Source: PUPG01 sp031323845 (lineage in GTDB: Bacteria; Bacteroidota; Bacteroidia; Bacteroidales; UBA7960). Taken from it: 64,000 nucleotides of DNA. Positions 25,961-33,693 of the stretch are shown here, piece after piece. The stretch spans positions 1 to 64,000 of the forward strand of contig JAVIYP010000006.1 in assembly GCA_031323845.1 (NCBI GenBank). Reading direction: 5' to 3'. The position numbers and the translations under genes are program-made. A model generated the notes under the pieces. The model was given only the letters and a program-made list of their open reading frames with translations, searched no databases and was not told the origin of the DNA. Position 1 is the stretch's first letter. The number at the start of each line of letters is the position of its first letter.

Positions 25961-26932
25961 ATGAAAAAATTCAAACTCGGCTTCTTCCCTACCCCGCTGT
26001 ACAAACTGAATAATTTTTCGCAATTGTATCCGGACTATCAGGTATTTATCAAGCGCGACGACCACACAGGGCTTGCCAGCGGCGGCAACAAGACCCGCAA
26101 GCTGGAATATCTGATCGGCGAAGCCTTATCGGAGGGCGCCAACAGCGTGATTACGGCAGGAGCACAGCAGTCAAACCACTGCAGACAAACGGCGGCTGCC
26201 TGTGCTATGGCCGGTCTTGAATGTCACCTCCTGCTGCGCGGCGACCCGCCTGACAACTATACCGGGAACCTGTTGCTGTCGAAGCTGCTGGGGGCGAAAC
26301 TGCATTTCAGCAAAGAAGACAAAAAAGGACCGGGCATCCCGAAGCTGGCCGAAACACTGAAGCAAAAAGGGTTAAAACCCTACATCATTCCTTATGGCGG
26401 TTCGAATTTCTGCGGAGCGATGGGCTATGTGGAAGCCGCAGCCGAACTAAAGCAACAACTAATGGAGCAGGACCTCAACATCGACTATATCTTTTTTGCC
26501 TCCAGTTCGGGCGGAATGCAGATCGGGTTAACTCTCGGAAACGAGTTGTACAACCTCAACTGCATCCTTATGCCCGTTTGCATCGACAAAGAAGAACAAG
26601 GTGCCACAAAACTTGAAGACATCATGCTCGGGATCATCAACACAGAAAAACACAAATTGAACATCCATAAAAACTTCTCAAAAGATGACGTAACGCTCCT
26701 CCGGCAATTCAATGAACCAGGCTATGGAGTGGTCACCGACCATGAAAGGGAGGCCATGAAAGCTCTGGCTGAGACCGAGGGCATACTGCTCGACCCGGTA
26801 TATACAGGCAGAGCCTTTTACGCCATGATGCATTTCCTGAAACATAACATGCTGAAACCGGGCAGCAATGTGCTGTTCTGGCATACCGGCGGCTTGCCGG
26901 CCAATTTTTATTATGCAGAACAACTTAGTTGA
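25961..26932 (+). CDS. PLP-dependent D-cysteine desulfhydrase / ACC deaminase family protein
   Basis: A 323-residue fold-type II PLP enzyme. The Schiff-base Lys lies in SGGNKTRKLEYL near residue 50, QQSNHCRQTAAACA is the substrate/PLP loop, and the C-terminus has WHTGGLPANFYY. Members degrade D-cysteine or other D-amino acids to a 2-oxoacid, ammonia and sulfide, or act on ACC. The exact substrate is uncertain. The 287-base gap before it shows nothing recognisable. The next gene starts 80 bases downstream on the same strand. Confidence 0.9.
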   Translation: MKKFKLGFFPTPLYKLNNFSQLYPDYQVFIKRDDHTGLASGGNKTRKLEYLIGEALSEGANSVITAGAQQSNHCRQTAAACAMAGLECHLLLRGDPPDNYTGNLLLSKLLGAKLHFSKEDKKGPGIPKLAETLKQKGLKPYIIPYGGSNFCGAMGYVEAAAELKQQLMEQDLNIDYIFFASSSGGMQIGLTLGNELYNLNCILMPVCIDKEEQGATKLEDIMLGIINTEKHKLNIHKNFSKDDVTLLRQFNEPGYGVVTDHEREAMKALAETEGILLDPVYTGRAFYAMMHFLKHNMLKPGSNVLFWHTGGLPANFYYAEQLS

Positions 26933-27012
26933 CGGGACTGATGTTTTTGCAAGGACAAAAACCGGCTTCACTGCCTAATAAGTATTTTTTTCGAATTCAT
27001 AAGCTGATATTT

Positions 27013-28596
27013 ATGTTACATAAACCATTTTTCAACCTCCTTGCTTTGTTGCTGTTAAGCACGTTAACACATGCGGGATCAGGCAGTGAAGCAGCGGCGG
27101 CGTCCTATGCTGACAAACTGAGTGGCTTACCCGGGTTTATCGAACGCGGCATGCACAGCTGGGGCATCCCGGGCATGGCCGTTGCCGTGGTAAAAGACAA
27201 CGAAATCATTTATGCACAAGGATTTGGTGAACGGAAACTGGGCAGCAATGACCGGGTGGATGAGCATACGGTTTTTGGCATGGCATCGCTCACCAAAGCC
27301 ATGACGGCGGTAGCGCTGGCCATGCTGGTTGACGAAGGCAGGCTCAGCTGGGATGACAGGGTGCGAGATTATCTTCCCTGGTTTGAGCTGAGCGATCCCT
27401 GGGTCAGCGACCGTGTAACCATCAGCGACCTTCTTTCGCACAGGGTTGGTATCGGCCGCATGACAGGCAACAGGCTTCGCTTCATGCCGTCGCGCGATCC
27501 GAAAACCATCATGAGCTTTGTACGGCACCAGCCCTTCGAGGTTGACTTTCGGGCAGGCTACCTCTACAGCAACATCATGTACATGGTGGCAGGCCAGGTT
27601 CTTGAAGCCGTTACCGGTGATTCATGGGATCACTTTTTGAGCACACGCCTGTTTATACCCCTGAAGATGCACAGTGCAAACACTTCCATAACCCGGATTT
27701 CGGATCAGGACAACGCTGCCTGGCCGCACCAGGAGATACACGGTGATGTTGTTACCATTCCCAGGCGCAATTTCGACAATGTCGGACCGGCTGCTTCTGT
27801 CAATGCTTCGGTCTCTGACATGGCTCAATGGATGATACTGTTGCTGGATACTCCCGGAGTGTTCAAAGGACAGGAGCTTGTAAGCGCACAAAGGATGAAA
27901 GAAGTTTTTCAACCACGCCATGTTTTTGAAATGGATGACCCTTTTGAGGATGACTTCAGTGCTTACGGGTTCGGGTGGGGTTTACGTTATTATGAAGGAT
28001 ATCGCATTGCACAGCACAGCGGGGCAACCGATGGCATGACCTCGCTGCTCGTGCTTGTGCCAGGAAAAAACCTGGGGGTGATCGTTGCCAGCAACCTCTT
28101 CTGCACCTTCCGCCCTGCTGTCAGGAACTACATCCTGGATGCCCTGCTTGACCTTGAACGTGAAAAAGACTGGCACGACCATTACTTCAGTCAGTTCTCA
28201 GCAGAAAAAGCGGCCGCCCTTGAAGAACGGGCCGAAATAGAAAGCAGGCGCATACCGGATACCACACCCAGCCTGGCACCGGAAGCCTACACCGGTACAT
28301 ACCACCACGAGGTATATGACAAGGCCGTGATCAGCATGAACGATGACGGGCGTCTGGTTATGCAATTATGGGATGATGATGAAATGATTGCAGACCTTGA
28401 ACATTGGCATTACGACACCTTCAGGGCGCACTGGCGCAACCCGGCCATGCGCGAAAAATTCATCACCTTTGACCTGGATCAATACGGGGAGGTGTGCCAG
28501 TTAAACGTGAACTTCACCTTGCGGCAAAGGCTGATCTCCGCTGGCATCTACCCTGCCGAATATATGCGTACGGTAACCTACGCAAAAACACACTGA
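27013..28596 (+). CDS. Exported serine hydrolase, class C beta-lactamase fold, DUF3471-like tail
   Basis: About 527 residues from the ATG at 27013, chosen because it gives a signal peptide (MLHKPFFNLLALLLLSTLTHA); the frame opens 28 codons earlier overlapping the previous stop. The nucleophile motif is SLTK (in MASLTKAM), the second motif is YSN (in YLYSNIMY), and HSG (in QHSGATDGM) takes the third position. The C-terminal ~110 residues look like the DUF3471 beta-barrel domain common in these proteins. Likely a periplasmic peptidase or esterase; true beta-lactamase activity is not implied. Confidence 0.92.
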   Translation: MLHKPFFNLLALLLLSTLTHAGSGSEAAAASYADKLSGLPGFIERGMHSWGIPGMAVAVVKDNEIIYAQGFGERKLGSNDRVDEHTVFGMASLTKAMTAVALAMLVDEGRLSWDDRVRDYLPWFELSDPWVSDRVTISDLLSHRVGIGRMTGNRLRFMPSRDPKTIMSFVRHQPFEVDFRAGYLYSNIMYMVAGQVLEAVTGDSWDHFLSTRLFIPLKMHSANTSITRISDQDNAAWPHQEIHGDVVTIPRRNFDNVGPAASVNASVSDMAQWMILLLDTPGVFKGQELVSAQRMKEVFQPRHVFEMDDPFEDDFSAYGFGWGLRYYEGYRIAQHSGATDGMTSLLVLVPGKNLGVIVASNLFCTFRPAVRNYILDALLDLEREKDWHDHYFSQFSAEKAAALEERAEIESRRIPDTTPSLAPEAYTGTYHHEVYDKAVISMNDDGRLVMQLWDDDEMIADLEHWHYDTFRAHWRNPAMREKFITFDLDQYGEVCQLNVNFTLRQRLISAGIYPAEYMRTVTYAKTH

Positions 28597-28722
28597 TTTC
28601 CTCCACCCCTTGCAAATGGGCCCGCCGGCTTGTCCAGTTGCCGGTATTTTCAACGTCAAACGCTGTCCGGAAAGTCATTCCCGGGTGCAATGGAACATTT
28701 ATGCCAGGGAAAGTTAATGACA

Positions 28723-28756
28723 TCTGGCATTATTTCAAAAAAAAGCATTACTTTTG
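28723..28756 (+). promoter_or_regulatory. Putative promoter of rpsF-rpsR-rplI
   Basis: TCTG (28723-28726) and, 22 bases on, TACTTTTG (28749-28756), an exact TAnnTTTG element 46 bases before rpsF. The A-rich leader fits Bacteroidota translation starts. Confidence 0.6.
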
Positions 28757-28801
28757 CACCTCATTTAATTAAATCATTACAAACACATTAAACTCGAAAA
28801 A

Positions 28802-29182
28802 ATGCTAAGACAGTATGAAACCGTTTTCATTATGACTCCCGTTTTGTCTGATGAACAGATGAAGGAAACGGTAAGTAAGTTTCGGGAATACCTTAAAAAC
28901 AAAGGTGCCGAGATTGTTTATGAAGACCATTGGGGCCTGCGCAAAATGGCCTATCCTATCCAGAAAAAATCAACAGGCTTTTATCACCTGATTGAGTTCA
29001 AAGCCGAACCTGAGATCATTCGTGGTTTTGATGTTGAGTTGAAACGCGATGAGCGGGTAATACGTTTTCTGACCATGTCGCTTGACAAGCATGCCATTGC
29101 TTACAACGAAAAGAAAAGACGTGAAAAGGAAGCCTCCGTGGAACAGGAAAAGGAACAGGAAAAACAAGCTGAAAACAATTAA
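28802..29182 (+). CDS. rpsF: 30S ribosomal protein S6
   Basis: A 126-residue bS6 starting MLRQYETVFIMTPVLS, with the RNA-binding-like fold segment WGLRKMAYPIQKK. The C-terminal ~30 residues are highly charged (Lys, Glu, Gln), an extension common in the phylum. S6 pairs with S18, encoded directly downstream, on the 30S platform. Confidence 0.97.
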   Translation: MLRQYETVFIMTPVLSDEQMKETVSKFREYLKNKGAEIVYEDHWGLRKMAYPIQKKSTGFYHLIEFKAEPEIIRGFDVELKRDERVIRFLTMSLDKHAIAYNEKKRREKEASVEQEKEQEKQAENN

Positions 29183-29193
29183 GGATTAAAGAT

Positions 29194-29466
29194 ATGGCTA
29201 CACAACAAAACTCGGAAATCAGATATCTGGCGCCCATAGCCGTTGATATCAAAAAGAAAAAATACTGCCGCTTCAGAAGGGCCGGCATCAAATACATTGA
29301 TTACAAAGACGCAAACTTTCTGCTGAAGTTCGTAAATGAACAGGGAAAGATCCTTCCCAGAAGGATTACAGGCACATCAGTGAAATACCAGCGCAAGGTG
29401 GCACGGGCAATAAAAAGGGCCAGGCACCTCGCTATCATGCCATATGTTGCGGATCTTTTAAAATAA
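29194..29466 (+). CDS. rpsR: 30S ribosomal protein S18
   Basis: A 90-residue bS18 with KYCRFRRAGIKYIDYKD and LPRRITGTSVKYQRKVARAIKRARHLA, the conserved rRNA-binding block. It is 11 bases downstream of rpsF in the standard rpsF-rpsR-rplI order; neither ssb nor priB is inserted between them. Confidence 0.98.
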   Translation: MATQQNSEIRYLAPIAVDIKKKKYCRFRRAGIKYIDYKDANFLLKFVNEQGKILPRRITGTSVKYQRKVARAIKRARHLAIMPYVADLLK

Positions 29467-29472
29467 GGAGGT
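29465..29472 (+). promoter_or_regulatory. Shine-Dalgarno sequence of rplI
   Basis: AAGGAGGT lies 6 bases before the rplI ATG (29479) and overlaps the rpsR stop codon. Strong Shine-Dalgarno sites are rare in this phylum, where most starts here are only A-rich. Confidence 0.75.
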
Positions 29473-29478
29473 AAGAAC

Positions 29479-29928
29479 ATGGAAATTATTCTGAAACAAG
29501 ACGTCCCGAATCTGGGCTTTAAAGATGACCTGGTAACCGTTAAAGACGGCTACGCCAACAACTACCTTATTCCAAAAGGTCTGGCAATAATGGCACTGCC
29601 TGCGGAGAAGAAAAAACTTGCCGAGACCATCAGGCAGCGTGCCTTCAAAGAGGAAAAAATCCGCAAAGAAGCGGAAAAGCTTGCTGAAAAGCTGCAGGAT
29701 ATAGAAGTAAAGATTGGTGCCAAAGTGGGTACCTCCGGTAAAATTTTCGGCTCTGTGAATGCCCTGCAGATCGCTGAAGCCATTAAAAACCAGTTTGATC
29801 TTGATATTGACCGCAAAAAAATCGTGATTGACGGGGATTCCATCAAGGAACTGGGCGCTTACACCGCCAAAATCAACCTGCACAAGGAGGTTCGCGTGGA
29901 CCTTACATTTGAAGTGGTTGGCGAATAA
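29479..29928 (+). CDS. rplI: 50S ribosomal protein L9
   Basis: A 149-residue bL9 starting MEIILKQDVPNLGFKDDLV, with GYANNYLIPKGLA (the N-terminal 23S-binding domain), a long connecting helix (KKKLAETIRQRAF to EKLAEKLQ) and a C-terminal domain with KIFGSVNALQIAEAI. Third gene of the operon, closed by a terminator. Confidence 0.98.
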   Translation: MEIILKQDVPNLGFKDDLVTVKDGYANNYLIPKGLAIMALPAEKKKLAETIRQRAFKEEKIRKEAEKLAEKLQDIEVKIGAKVGTSGKIFGSVNALQIAEAIKNQFDLDIDRKKIVIDGDSIKELGAYTAKINLHKEVRVDLTFEVVGE

Positions 29929-29949
29929 GAAGCATATATGCCTGAAGAA

Positions 29950-29981
29950 AGCCTGTTTCTTTTACGGAACAGGCTTTTTTT
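29950..29981 (+). terminator. Terminator of rpsF-rpsR-rplI
   Basis: GCCTGTT (29951-29957) pairs with AACAGGC (29968-29974) and is followed by TTTTTTT; an A-run on the left pairs with part of the T-run. Confidence 0.88.
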
Positions 29982-30067
29982 CGCCTCATACCCTGCTAAA
30001 CCGTCTAACGAGGCCGGAGGGTCACTTTTTAAAAGGAAAAGACCTTATTGTTATCGGGTGATTTGAG

Positions 30068-30075
30068 TAATTTTG
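30068..30075 (+). promoter_or_regulatory. Putative -7 element of the methyltransferase gene
   Basis: TAATTTTG is an exact TAnnTTTG match with ATTG 17 bases upstream (30047-30050). It lies only 8 bases before the ATG at 30084, so the mRNA would be nearly leaderless. Confidence 0.45.
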
Positions 30076-30083
30076 CAGATACG

Positions 30084-30860
30084 ATGATCAGCACAGGTAA
30101 AATAAAGCACTTACAGTCCTTGAGGCAAAAGAAGTTTCGTGACCTTCACGGTGTCTTTCTTGCAGAGGGCGAAAAAATTGCAGGAGAGCTGATTGAGTCC
30201 GACTGGCCAGTAGAGGCGGTGTACGCTTTGCCTGATTGGATTGAACAACAGGGCGGTCGCATTCCTGATCATATAGCGTGTCATGCGGTAAACCGGAAAG
30301 AGCTGGAGCGCATCAGCGGACAGAAAACACCCAACCGTGTCCTGGCGGTTTTGCGCAAGCCAGGTGAGCCGTTTTCTTTTGACATCTTTTCTGAAGACCT
30401 GGTATTGATGCTTGACAGGATACAGGATCCCGGCAACCTGGGCACTATCATACGGACGGCTGACTGGTTTGGCATCAGGCATCTTGTATGTTCTCCCGAC
30501 ACCGCGGATGTGTTCAACCCAAAAGTGATCCAGGCCAGCATGGGCTCCTTTCTGAGGGTTAAGGTATATTATCAAACACTAACCGATGTGCTGACAAAAC
30601 TTTCCGGTCGCATTCCGGTTTACGGCACCTTCCGTGAGGGGAGAAACCTTTACGAAGAAGCCGTCACCATTCCATCTGTGGTGATTATCGGGAACGAATC
30701 ACAGGGCATCCGTCCGGAGCTGGCTGCTTTTGCAGACCATCCTGTCAGTATCCCTTCCGGGGGAAGCGGGACTGGAGGAGGCAGAGCGGAATCGCTGAAT
30801 GCAGCCGTGGCTGCCGGAATCATAATGGCGTACAGCCGAAATACCAATTTCAGAAAGTAA
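30084..30860 (+). CDS. SPOUT-class TrmH-family RNA 2'-O-methyltransferase
   Basis: A 258-residue enzyme. The N-terminal ~90 residues are the substrate-binding SpoU_sub-bind domain (KKFRDLHGVFLAEGEKI). The C-terminal catalytic knot carries DRIQDPGNLGTIIRTADWFG, IQASMGSFLRV, IIGNESQGIRPEL and the SLNAAVAAGI SAM loop. A Gly/Ser-rich stretch (SGGSGTGGGR) sits where IPM-type residues usually precede the last motif. It methylates a ribose in rRNA or tRNA; the target is not evident. The start at 30084 replaces an upstream non-ATG frame opening. Confidence 0.93.
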   Translation: MISTGKIKHLQSLRQKKFRDLHGVFLAEGEKIAGELIESDWPVEAVYALPDWIEQQGGRIPDHIACHAVNRKELERISGQKTPNRVLAVLRKPGEPFSFDIFSEDLVLMLDRIQDPGNLGTIIRTADWFGIRHLVCSPDTADVFNPKVIQASMGSFLRVKVYYQTLTDVLTKLSGRIPVYGTFREGRNLYEEAVTIPSVVIIGNESQGIRPELAAFADHPVSIPSGGSGTGGGRAESLNAAVAAGIIMAYSRNTNFRK

Positions 30861-30921
30861 GGTTATTCCATTAAACATTAGGCACACAGCGTTGTTATTC
30901 TTTTAAAAAAAGACAGTTGCC

Positions 30922-31119
30922 ATGGAAGTTATCATTCTTGCCGTTATATTGCTCGCTTTGGCCATCGGAGGCATTGCCATAAAGATGTTTCTGAAGCCGG
31001 GTGAGACCTTTACCAAGTCGTGCAGCAGCACTTATGACCCTGATACTGGGAAGCCGCGGCCCTGTGCCTGTGCGTCGGGCATTCCGGAGGATTGCGAAAA
31101 CACCGAGAAGAACTCATAA
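30922..31119 (+). CDS. Small single-span protein with four-Cys tail, NqrM-like
   Basis: 65 residues: a transmembrane helix (about 3-21) followed by a short tail with Cys34, Cys48, Cys50 and Cys58, spaced C-x13-C-x-C-x7-C. This layout (one helix, then C...CxC...C, charged end) matches NqrM (DUF539), the protein needed to assemble Na+-NQR by supplying its membrane iron site. An nqrABCDEF operon and apbE lie 4-12 kb away. Assignment is by pattern, not by alignment; other small Cys-tailed membrane proteins exist. Its last 88 bases overlap the 3' end of mlaF on the opposite strand. It starts 61 bases after the methyltransferase gene. Confidence 0.65.
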   Translation: MEVIILAVILLALAIGGIAIKMFLKPGETFTKSCSSTYDPDTGKPRPCACASGIPEDCENTEKNS

Positions 31120-31832
31120 ACAGCCGGGACCTTGCTCTTCAGAGCTTCCTGCGGTGATCCCTGAAAGGCGACTTTTCCCTGATCCAGAAATACGATTCTG
31201 TTGGCCACCCTCATAATGCTGGTTACTTCATGGGTGACCATTACGATCGACATGCCTAATTTGTTTTTAAGGTTCAGGATGAGGTTGTCGAGTGATTCGA
31301 GTGATATGGGATCAAGCCCTGCTCCGGGCTCATCGCAGAACAACAGGGGCGGGTCCATGGCGATGGATCGGGCCAGGGCGGCACGTTTCAGCATACCTCC
31401 GCTGAGCTGGGAAGGATACAAATGATAGGCGTGAGACAGGTTTACCAGGCCGAGTTTCATCATCACGATTTCACAGATAAGATCTTCGGGCAGTTTGGTA
31501 TGCTGGGCCAGGGGCAGCGCAACGTTTTCCGCAACGGTGAGGGAGTTCAGCAGCGCACCGCTCTGGTAAAAAACACCCATTTGCAGGTATAGGTCACGCA
31601 GCTCGACCTCACGCAGTTTGGCAATATCTTTTCCAAGCACTCTGACCGTGCCTCCGGCAATGGGATACAGGCCAAGCAGATGCTTGAGCACGGTGGTTTT
31701 TCCGGAACCGCTGCCACCCAGGATAACCGTGACCTCTCCTTTGTATGCCGAGAAGGAAACCGACGACAAGATCTCTCTTCCATCGAAAGATGCATATAAA
31801 TCGCTGACTTCTATAATTTTTTCCTTTTGCAT
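31032..31832 (-). CDS. mlaF: MlaF-type ABC transporter ATPase
   Basis: A 266-residue ABC ATPase. Walker A is GGSGSGKTT, the signature is LSGGMLKRAALARS, Walker B is LLFCDEPGAGLDP, and the switch His is in VMVTHEV. It drives MlaE-type lipid transport between inner and outer membrane. Last gene of the mlaD-lipoprotein-mlaE-mlaF cluster, 5 bases after mlaE. The final ~20 residues (after FSVFSQSSG) go beyond the usual end and overlap the small Cys protein gene on the other strand. Confidence 0.93.
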   Translation of the reverse strand: MQKEKIIEVSDLYASFDGREILSSVSFSAYKGEVTVILGGSGSGKTTVLKHLLGLYPIAGGTVRVLGKDIAKLREVELRDLYLQMGVFYQSGALLNSLTVAENVALPLAQHTKLPEDLICEIVMMKLGLVNLSHAYHLYPSQLSGGMLKRAALARSIAMDPPLLFCDEPGAGLDPISLESLDNLILNLKNKLGMSIVMVTHEVTSIMRVANRIVFLDQGKVAFQGSPQEALKSKVPAVYEFFSVFSQSSGMPDAQAQGRGFPVSGS

Positions 31833-31837
31833 AACGA

Positions 31838-32980
31838 TCAGGTATAGAACATAACGCCCAGGATGCTGTCGGCCAGGATCACCAGGGTAATAGCGACTAC
31901 CACGGCAATGGTGGTAGCACGGCCCACGCCTTCGGCTCCCCTGTCGACCCGGAAACCGTAGAAACTGCCTGTAAGAACAATAATGGCGGCATAAACCTGG
32001 CTTTTGACCAGGGCGGTATATAAATCTTTGGTTAACATAATGCTTGCCATGCGGTTGGTGAAAATTTCAGGACCGATGTCAAGGTACCACCATGCTGCCA
32101 GGGCGCCTCCGGTGATGCCGGAAATGTTGGCCAGGACAATCAAAAACGGCATGGTCAGCATACAGGCGTAAAGTTTTGGAACAACAACAAAACGGTTAGG
32201 ATTCAGTGCCATGGTTTTCAGGGCATCGAGCTCCGCCGTAACCTTCATGGTCCCAATTTCTGCGGCAATGGCAGAAGCGCTTCTTCCAGCCACAAGTATT
32301 GCGGTGATCAGCGGACCCATCTGGGCCATGATGGAATAGACCACCAGATCAACAATAAAGATATTGGCGCCAAAGCTTCTCAGCTGACCTGAAGCCTGTA
32401 AGGCAAGCACATAACCAATCACAAAAGAGAGGAATACTACAATAAGCGCTGCATTCACACCGATCAGCACCGCCTGGTTCACGAATTCGCCCTTGCGCCG
32501 CGCACGGGGCCTGAACAGGTCGTGGAAAGCCCAGTAAAACACATTGGACATCAGCAAGAGAAAACCAAACACATAAGACGAAAAAAATTCGTAAACGCCT
32601 TGTCCCACACGCTCAAAAAAAGATGTTTTTGGCGGCAGTGAAATTTTTTCATGCGTTTCGGGATAAAACAATTTGATTTTGCTGTTCACCAGCTCCGAGC
32701 CCCCGGTGAAGTCAACCTGTGTGTTTTGTTCTGCCAGCTTTTTCTTCACATAAAATAACGACATGACACCAGCACTGTCGATGTTGTCAAGGTCCGAAAT
32801 ATCTAAAATCACGGTTTTCAGCTTCATGGGTTTCACCAGCTTCAGCATTTTTGTTGCAAAGCCGGCGGCTTCTTCAACCGTCAGGGATTTATACAGAAAG
32901 AAGGTGTTGCCCACCATACGGTATTCGATACCGTTGTTATTGATTACATGTAGCTGGGTTTCGGTTTTTGAGGCTGGCAT
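31838..32980 (-). CDS. mlaE: MlaE-type permease with N-terminal STAS domain
   Basis: A 380-residue protein. Residues about 1-110 form a STAS/anti-sigma-antagonist-like domain (VILDISDLDNIDSAGVMSLF), the fold encoded separately as MlaB in enterobacteria. Residues about 125-380 are the MlaE membrane permease with AEIGTMKVTAELDALKTMALNP and its characteristic PLITAILVAGRSASAIAAEI. The fusion supplies the permease and regulatory subunit in one chain. Confidence 0.94.
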   Translation of the reverse strand: MPASKTETQLHVINNNGIEYRMVGNTFFLYKSLTVEEAAGFATKMLKLVKPMKLKTVILDISDLDNIDSAGVMSLFYVKKKLAEQNTQVDFTGGSELVNSKIKLFYPETHEKISLPPKTSFFERVGQGVYEFFSSYVFGFLLLMSNVFYWAFHDLFRPRARRKGEFVNQAVLIGVNAALIVVFLSFVIGYVLALQASGQLRSFGANIFIVDLVVYSIMAQMGPLITAILVAGRSASAIAAEIGTMKVTAELDALKTMALNPNRFVVVPKLYACMLTMPFLIVLANISGITGGALAAWWYLDIGPEIFTNRMASIMLTKDLYTALVKSQVYAAIIVLTGSFYGFRVDRGAEGVGRATTIAVVVAITLVILADSILGVMFYT

Positions 32981-33020
32981 GATGCTGGTAATTGATTAAT
33001 GCTGACAGCAATGTGGTGAC

Positions 33021-33037
33021 GCACCCCGAAGGGGCAA
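33021..33037. repeat. REP-like palindrome
   Basis: GCACCCCGAAGGGGCA contains CCCC-GAA-GGGG and resembles, in reverse complement, the CCCTTCGGGGT palindrome next to the transposase remnant at 54.5 kb. It lies in the gap between mlaE and the lipoprotein gene. Confidence 0.4.
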
Positions 33038-33044
33038 TGTAGTT

Positions 33045-33647
33045 TTACTGACCCTCCATCAGCTGCATTGTCATCGTTTTAAGTTCTTCAGCAAACAGTC
33101 GGCTGATGGTGGAGGCGAAATCATTGAGGTTGTTTCCGGGAAGCACTTCGGCATGGTCAGCCAGGTGCTGATACAGGATATGGTCACCTTTGGCGTCTTG
33201 CAACAGCAGCTCTGCCACAAAGCGTGCTTCCAGGGTTTTTCCTCTATCGACAACTTCCAGGCGCGATACATCCACCTTTAGCATATAGTCGGCCCCTTCA
33301 GCCAAACGGCCTGTGCTGACATGCTCAAAAACACCGTGAGTTTTGAGAAAGCGGGCAGCTATATCCCTTAAAGCGTTTTCCGGGCGTTGAGCCCACTCAT
33401 TAAAGCTGAAATACCGGATGCTGTGAGACTCCTCCCTCAGTGCAATCTGGTGTGAAGCGTAGGGTGGCGCCACCTTTACCTGCATGATTCCACAAGTGCC
33501 GGGCAGTGTCGTCAGGGTGACGGGCAAGGTCTGGGCGTATTCTTCGGGCAGTTCAAGAAGGTAAAAATGCTGCTGCACGCTTTTCCCGCTCCGGCATGCA
33601 GTAAAAAGCACGGCAAGCATGACGGAAAACAAAAGTAGTTTTTTCAT
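33045..33647 (-). CDS. ABC-type transport auxiliary lipoprotein (PqiC/DUF330-like)
   Basis: About 200 residues from the ATG at 33645-33647, chosen because it gives a lipoprotein signal ending LFTAC. The mature part begins RSGKSVQQHFYLLELP and includes VKVAPPYASHQIALR and YFSFNEWAQRPENALRDI, typical of lipoproteins that accompany MCE-domain transport systems. It probably sits in the outer membrane and helps the MlaD-type shuttle contact it. It is encoded between mlaD and mlaE. Confidence 0.85.
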   Translation of the reverse strand: MKKLLLFSVMLAVLFTACRSGKSVQQHFYLLELPEEYAQTLPVTLTTLPGTCGIMQVKVAPPYASHQIALREESHSIRYFSFNEWAQRPENALRDIAARFLKTHGVFEHVSTGRLAEGADYMLKVDVSRLEVVDRGKTLEARFVAELLLQDAKGDHILYQHLADHAEVLPGNNLNDFASTISRLFAEELKTMTMQLMEGQ

Positions 33648-33693
33648 AATAATGAGATTAAACATTCAATGACTAAGGTTCCGGTGTAACCGC

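Noticed and set aside
27013..28596. Antibiotic-resistance class C beta-lactamase
   Set aside because: SxxK and YSN are present, but the HSG third motif, the extra C-terminal domain and the larger size fit general serine hydrolases.
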